From Proteobacteria bacterium UBA2383 (GTDB lineage: Bacteria > Pseudomonadota > Gammaproteobacteria > Competibacterales > Competibacteraceae): 9,602 bases of DNA. Position numbers and translations under genes: made by a program. The notes beneath the pieces are model-generated. The model searched no databases and had not been told where the DNA came from. It saw nothing but the letters and a program-made list of their open reading frames with translations. Within the stretch, counting starts at the first letter, position 1, and the number at the start of each line of letters is the position of its first letter. The stretch spans positions 1-9,602 of the forward strand of contig DDST01000107.1 of the NCBI GenBank assembly GCA_002343485.1. The letters run 5' to 3'. Positions 6,397 through 9,602 of the stretch are shown piece after piece.

Positions 6397-8463
6397 TTAC
6401 ATTGCAGGGTTGATCCGGATCAAGCCGGAAATATCAAGAATCAATCCCACCCGGCCATCCCCCAGGATCGTTGCGCCTGCGATACCAGGCACCCGGCGGA
6501 AGTTCTTCTCCAGAGATTTAATCGAGACCTGCTGTTGACCCAGCAAATCGTCTACAAACAATCCGACCTGCCGGCCATCCGCTTCGACTACCACCAGCAA
6601 GCCCTTCTCCAGATCGGTGACGGCGCCTTGCGCGCCAAACAGTTCGTACAAGCGCAGGATCGGCAAGTGTTCACCGCGAAACCGGAATAACTCGTTCTTG
6701 CCAGCGACTCGATTGATCATTTCGTTACGGGCTTGTACAGACTCGATAATTGATAGCAGAGGAATAATGTAACAATCTCGACCGACCGTGACCAACTGGC
6801 CATCCAGTATCGCCAACGTCAATGGTAAACAGATGGTGATCTTGGTGCCATGTCCTCGCTCGCTGGCGATCTGGATATTACCGCCGACATCTTGGATGTT
6901 ACGGCGCACGACATCCATCCCAACCCCACGTCCGGACACATCACTGATTTGCTTAGCCGTGGATAGCCCCGGATGAAAGATCAGTTCATAAATTTGCTCG
7001 TCGCTATAATCCTCGCCGGGTTTAAGCAGACCGTTTTCTAATCCCTTACGTAGCAGCGCCTCCCGATCCAGCCCTCGACCATCGTCGCCCACCTCAATAA
7101 AAATGCTGCCACTTTTATGATAGGCATCGAGCATAATCTTTCCAGTTTCCGGCTTATCCTGCCGGAGCCGTTCTTCAGGCGGCTCAAGACCATGATCTAG
7201 GCTATTGCGAACGAGATGAACCAGCGGATCACCGATTTTTTCGATGACTGTCTTGTCAATCTCAGTCTGCTCACCATTGATGATTAATTCCACCTGCTTA
7301 CCTAACTTGCCGCTCACATCATGCACGATACGGGAAAAGCGGCTAAATACGGAACTCACCGGCAACATGCGAATCCGCATTACATGTTCCTGCAGGTCCC
7401 GTGTATTGCGATCCAGTTGATCGAGAGCCTCATGTAGCTTGTCCAACCGGCTCATTTCGAAATCAGCACCTAGAGCACCAAGCATGGACTGAGTCGTCAC
7501 CAGCTCGCCGACCAAGTTGATGACTGAATCCACTTTATCAATGCTCACACGAATGGAGCCGCTATCTGCGGCTGCAGCACTGGTCCGCCGTTCATTCTGG
7601 CGTCTATCGCCGATCTTGCGCCGTTCCAACACCAATTCACCCTGGCGGGTTTCATCCGTGGATGCCGTTGGAGCTTCAGGCTTATCAGCCGAAGCAGCGG
7701 CTTCCTGGGCCTTAGGCGGAGTAGCTGGCACAGGAGCGGCGAGTGGCTCGATATGCAACTCACATTCGTCCTCGACCCAGGCAAAAACTTCGGCTACCGC
7801 TTCATGCGAAGCATCGCTATGCAACTCAAGTTGCCAGGACAGATAGCAGTCTTCCGGATTCATCTCCGCTAAGCGCGGCAGGCAACTGCAATCCGCTTGA
7901 GCAGTCAGTTCACCTAAAGTGGATAGCTCACGGAAGATCCGTACCGGATCGTTGCCGCTGTGCATCAATTGCGGATGAGGAAGAAACTCGATGCGCCAGC
8001 CAATTATTTCAGCGGCTGGCAAAGTGAGGGAGGGCGCGGACGATTCTTCCTTTGCTGCACCGGTCGCTGTTTCCTTTTGTTCCAGCAGGCTCAACAGGCG
8101 AATTCGCAGGTTCTCTGCCTGAGCGTCGTCGATGTCCGCCTTCTCTCGCAGCGACACCAGCATTTCCCGCAAGCAGTCCACCGATTCGAGAAGAGTATTG
8201 ACTGTTTCAGCAGTCACTACTAAGGAACCCTCACGCATCTTGTCAAGCAGCGTTTCCATAGCATGGGTGAAGCCGGTCACTTCACTGAAGCCGAAGGTGC
8301 CGCTTCCTCCCTTGATGGAATGAGCCGCCCGGAAGATCGTGTTGATCTGTTCAAGATCCGCTGCGCCGGGCGACAGAGCCAACAGGCCTGCCTCCATCAC
8401 ATCCAGCCCTTCAAGACTCTCATCAAAGAAGGTTTGAACGAATTGCCCGATATCAATGGCCAT
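6397..8463 (-). CDS. cheA: CheA: chemotaxis sensor histidine kinase
   Basis: CheA autophosphorylates in response to receptor state and passes phosphate to CheY and CheB. This 688-residue protein has all five domains. P1 (about 1-105) is the Hpt domain with phospho-His48 in AAHSIKGGSGTFGF. P2 (about 156-238, WRIEFLPHPQ onward) is the ferredoxin-like response-regulator docking domain. A charged, Ala/Pro-rich linker (239-302) contains the Arg-rich stretch RRKIGDRRQNERR. P3 (about 303-370) is the dimerisation hairpin. P4 (about 371-548) is the ATPase, with N-box HLVRNSLDHG (416-425), G1 GDDGRG (459-464), IFHPGLST (495-502), G2 GRGVGMD (511-517) and GHGT (537-540). P5 (549-688) is the CheW-like domain. 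No key residue is missing. The ATG at 8463 is 6 nt after the cheY stop, with GGGA 9 nt upstream. Confidence 0.97.
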   Translation of the reverse strand: MAIDIGQFVQTFFDESLEGLDVMEAGLLALSPGAADLEQINTIFRAAHSIKGGSGTFGFSEVTGFTHAMETLLDKMREGSLVVTAETVNTLLESVDCLREMLVSLREKADIDDAQAENLRIRLLSLLEQKETATGAAKEESSAPSLTLPAAEIIGWRIEFLPHPQLMHSGNDPVRIFRELSTLGELTAQADCSCLPRLAEMNPEDCYLSWQLELHSDASHEAVAEVFAWVEDECELHIEPLAAPVPATPPKAQEAAASADKPEAPTASTDETRQGELVLERRKIGDRRQNERRTSAAAADSGSIRVSIDKVDSVINLVGELVTTQSMLGALGADFEMSRLDKLHEALDQLDRNTRDLQEHVMRIRMLPVSSVFSRFSRIVHDVSGKLGKQVELIINGEQTEIDKTVIEKIGDPLVHLVRNSLDHGLEPPEERLRQDKPETGKIMLDAYHKSGSIFIEVGDDGRGLDREALLRKGLENGLLKPGEDYSDEQIYELIFHPGLSTAKQISDVSGRGVGMDVVRRNIQDVGGNIQIASERGHGTKITICLPLTLAILDGQLVTVGRDCYIIPLLSIIESVQARNEMINRVAGKNELFRFRGEHLPILRLYELFGAQGAVTDLEKGLLVVVEADGRQVGLFVDDLLGQQQVSIKSLEKNFRRVPGIAGATILGDGRVGLILDISGLIRINPAM

Positions 8464-8469
8464 GGGTAG

Positions 8470-8832
8470 TTATCCCAGTACTTTGTTGACAGTCGCCAGC
8501 AATTTTTCAGGATTGAACGGCTTGACGATCCAGCCAGTGGCGCCGGCGCCTTTGCCTTCCATTTTTTTCTCGGTAGTGGACTCAGTGGTCAGAGTCAAGA
8601 TAGGGGTGAATTTGTACGCAGGGAGCGCCCGCAACTCCTTGATCAAGGTAATGCCATCCATATTAGGCATATTCACATCGGTGATCACCAGGTCGGCTGA
8701 CGCACCCTGAGCAATGTTCAGCGCTACCTGACCGTCTTCCGCCACTATCACTTGGTGGCCAGCTTCCTTGAGGGTAAATTCCACCATCTGTCGCATAGAT
8801 GCAGAATCATCTACCACCAATATTGTCGCCAT
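8470..8832 (-). CDS. cheY: CheY: single-domain chemotaxis response regulator
   Basis: CheY carries the signal from CheA to the motility apparatus (classically the flagellar switch). The 120-residue protein is only a receiver domain. The acidic pair is D8/D9, the phospho-acceptor is D52 (VITDVNMPNMDG), the switch Thr is T82 and the conserved Lys is K104 in the VKPF motif. The D52 to K104 spacing equals that of E. coli CheY (57 to 109). The position equivalent to the aromatic switch Y106 is Trp101. The frame is open to an ATG at 8847, but GGAG lies 9 nt before ATG 8832 and MATILVVDDS is a standard CheY beginning, so 8832 was chosen. It directly precedes cheA; 88 nt containing a strong inverted repeat separate it from the STAS gene. 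Confidence 0.94.
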   Translation of the reverse strand: MATILVVDDSASMRQMVEFTLKEAGHQVIVAEDGQVALNIAQGASADLVITDVNMPNMDGITLIKELRALPAYKFTPILTLTTESTTEKKMEGKGAGATGWIVKPFNPEKLLATVNKVLG

Positions 8833-8870
8833 TAGCAAAATCTCCATCGACTCAAGTGCGTCATGTCACT

Positions 8871-8900
8871 ATTCCCCTCGTTCGCCGTGGAGAGGGGAAT
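8871..8900. repeat. Perfect 9-bp inverted repeat between the STAS gene and cheY
   Basis: Arms ATTCCCCTC (8871-8879) and GAGGGGAAT (8892-8900) are exact reverse complements around a 12-nt loop. In the transcript this makes a stable GC-rich hairpin. No T-run follows on either strand, so it does not look like an intrinsic terminator. It sits in the only sizeable gap of the cheY side of the cluster and could stabilise or process mRNA, or be a REP-like dispersed element. The function is inferred, the symmetry is directly visible. Confidence 0.6.
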
Positions 8901-8920
8901 TACGAAGTAAAGGTTGCCGC

Positions 8921-9205
8921 TCAGTTACTGCCTGCCTCGCTCAACCCCAGCGGGTCAGCTAGTCCCAACAGTTGCGCGCTTTCTATCAGGGCTGATGAAG
9001 GGTTATGCCAGCGCACCGGTAATCCCAGCGACCGGGCTTCATTCATCAAGCCCAAGAATAACTGTAGCACTGCAGCGTGAATCCTGCGTACTGCTTGACC
9101 TTCAATTTCCAGCGGTTCTCCGGTCTGCAATGCACTCAATAGCTGTTGATGCAGGGTACTGGCAGCGGCGATGTCCAGCTCAGCCTGACATTGAATAGTT
9201 GCCAT
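8921..9205 (-). CDS. Small STAS-domain protein (anti-sigma antagonist fold) in a chemotaxis operon
   Basis: This 94-residue protein is a lone STAS domain of the SpoIIAA/MlaB type. The pattern is visible as LDIAAASTLHQQLLSAL (strand then helix, 10-26), PLEIEGQAVRRIHAAVLQLFLGLM (central strand and helix, about 31-54) and the terminal ALIESAQLLGLADPLGL (72-88). In SpoIIAA and MlaB the central loop reads D-S/T-x-G, with Ser or Thr as phosphorylation or functional residue; here it is H43-A44-A45-V46. The phosphorylatable residue is therefore absent, which argues against control by a SpoIIAB-type kinase. AGGA lies 8 nt before the ATG at 9205. It sits between a receptor gene and cheY, so it probably serves the chemosensory array, but its partner is not evident from sequence. 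Confidence 0.82.
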   Translation of the reverse strand: MATIQCQAELDIAAASTLHQQLLSALQTGEPLEIEGQAVRRIHAAVLQLFLGLMNEARSLGLPVRWHNPSSALIESAQLLGLADPLGLSEAGSN

Positions 9206-9219
9206 GATTCAATTCCTAA

Positions 9220-9240
9220 TCCCTCCCTGATAAATAGGGA
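9220..9240. repeat. Hairpin-forming REP-like element between the receptor and STAS genes
   Basis: Within the 66-nt gap, TCCCT (9224-9228) and AGGGA (9236-9240) are inverted around GATAAAT, with another TCCCT at 9220-9224 and a G-rich extension GGTTGGGTGG (9242-9251). This CCCTCCCT...AGGG...GGTTGGG layout resembles dispersed intergenic repeats of many gammaproteobacteria, as a recollection of style rather than a database match. No T-run follows, so a terminator is unlikely. Confidence 0.4.
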
Positions 9241-9271
9241 AGGTTGGGTGGTTATATCTAACTTATGCTAT

Positions 9272-9602
9272 TTAAAACTCTTCCCACTCTTCAGAAGCCG
9301 TGTGAGTGGCTACCGGTTTCTTTTCGGCAGGCGCAGGTTTAGTGGCTGGTTTAGTAGCTAGTTTAGTCGCGATCACTGGTTTAGCTACTTTAGCTGCAGG
9401 TTTGGTTATGACTGGACGCGCCTTGCCTGCTGCTGGCTGAGACGATCCTGCTGCAGTAGATGTTGGCTTTTCGCTCAAGGTTTGCCCGTCTAGCTTAAAG
9501 AAGGCCATGAGATTGTGCAATTCACGGGCCTGTTCACCCATCGATTGACTAGCGGCTGCGGTTTCTTCCACCAGGGCGGCATTCTGCTGGGTGACCTGAT
9601 CC
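9272..9602 (-). CDS. Methyl-accepting chemotaxis protein, C-terminal part (runs off the right edge)
   Basis: Only the last 109 residues lie in the window; the gene continues beyond 9602. The visible part opens DQVTQQNAALVEETAAASQS, the standard C-terminal arm of the MCP hairpin including the region of a methylation helix. It continues to LMAFFKL, where receptor coiled coils usually end. A flexible tail of about 65 residues follows, rich in Ala, Lys and Pro with repeated KPA/ATK units. It ends EEWEEF, which fits the x-W-x-x-F consensus of the receptor pentapeptide (NWETF in E. coli Tar) that tethers CheR and CheB. The apparent start at 9571 is an internal GTG coding Val in the VEETAAAS motif and not a real start. 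Membrane and sensor parts are outside the window. Confidence 0.93.
   Translation of the reverse strand, partial: DQVTQQNAALVEETAAASQSMGEQARELHNLMAFFKLDGQTLSEKPTSTAAGSSQPAAGKARPVITKPAAKVAKPVIATKLATKPATKPAPAEKKPVATHTASEEWEEF

Noticed and set aside
7517..8323. Several plus- and minus-strand open frames inside cheA
   Set aside because: They fall in the Ala/Pro-rich linker and P1/P2 coding region, where biased composition opens other frames. None shows a domain.
9146..9361. Plus-strand open frame of 71 codons across the receptor-STAS gap
   Set aside because: It is antisense to both the STAS start and the receptor tail and has no recognisable product.

Overview
The window reads as part of a chromosome of a flagellated or otherwise motile proteobacterium, most likely a gammaproteobacterium. 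This is inferred from the gene content, the sigma70-like promoter elements and the style of the Che proteins; the genus cannot be fixed from sequence alone. Coding regions have mixed base composition, while the non-coding gaps at 1-128 and 1909-2058 are strongly AT-rich. I see no tRNA, rRNA, CRISPR array, transposase or integrase, and no gene-free stretch longer than 300 bases.

Layout. Positions 1-128 hold an AT-rich promoter/operator region for a plus-strand MerR-type regulator with a cobalamin-binding domain (129-1073). Its 3' end overlaps by 80 bp, tail to tail, a minus-strand polytopic membrane protein of unknown function (994-1908). From 2059 to the right edge everything reads on the minus strand and forms one chemotaxis gene cluster. 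In transcription order it is: a receptor (MCP) whose C-terminus only is present (9602-9272), a small STAS-domain protein (9205-8921), cheY (8832-8470), cheA (8463-6397), cheW (6385-5822), cheR (5793-4957), cheD (4937-4275), cheB (4270-3161), and finally a soluble MCP-signalling-domain protein (3141-2059). The genes from cheY to the last one are separated by no more than 28 nt, so they look like one transcription unit. The larger gaps upstream of cheY (88 nt) and of the STAS gene (66 nt) each contain a hairpin-forming inverted repeat.

How the genes work together. The receptor feeds the CheA-CheW kinase array. CheA phosphorylates CheY (motor output) and CheB. CheR and CheB write and erase receptor methylation, and CheD deamidates receptor glutamines. 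The receptor ends in an EWEEF tail that fits the CheR/CheB docking pentapeptide at the end of a flexible Ala/Lys/Pro linker. No canonical cheZ, cheC or cheX is present in the window. The last gene is the most interesting: a soluble protein that combines an MCP hairpin tip with a segment QFEDIVGQ resembling the catalytic D-x-x-x-Q helix of CheZ and an acidic tail ending DVELF. It may be a CheY-P phosphatase joined to an array-binding module. CheD carries almost the same tail (EVELFGD), which hints at a shared docking motif within this operon.

Three start codons were moved from the longest possible reading frame on the basis of Shine-Dalgarno spacing and family alignment: CheB (4270), CheW (6385) and CheY (8832).
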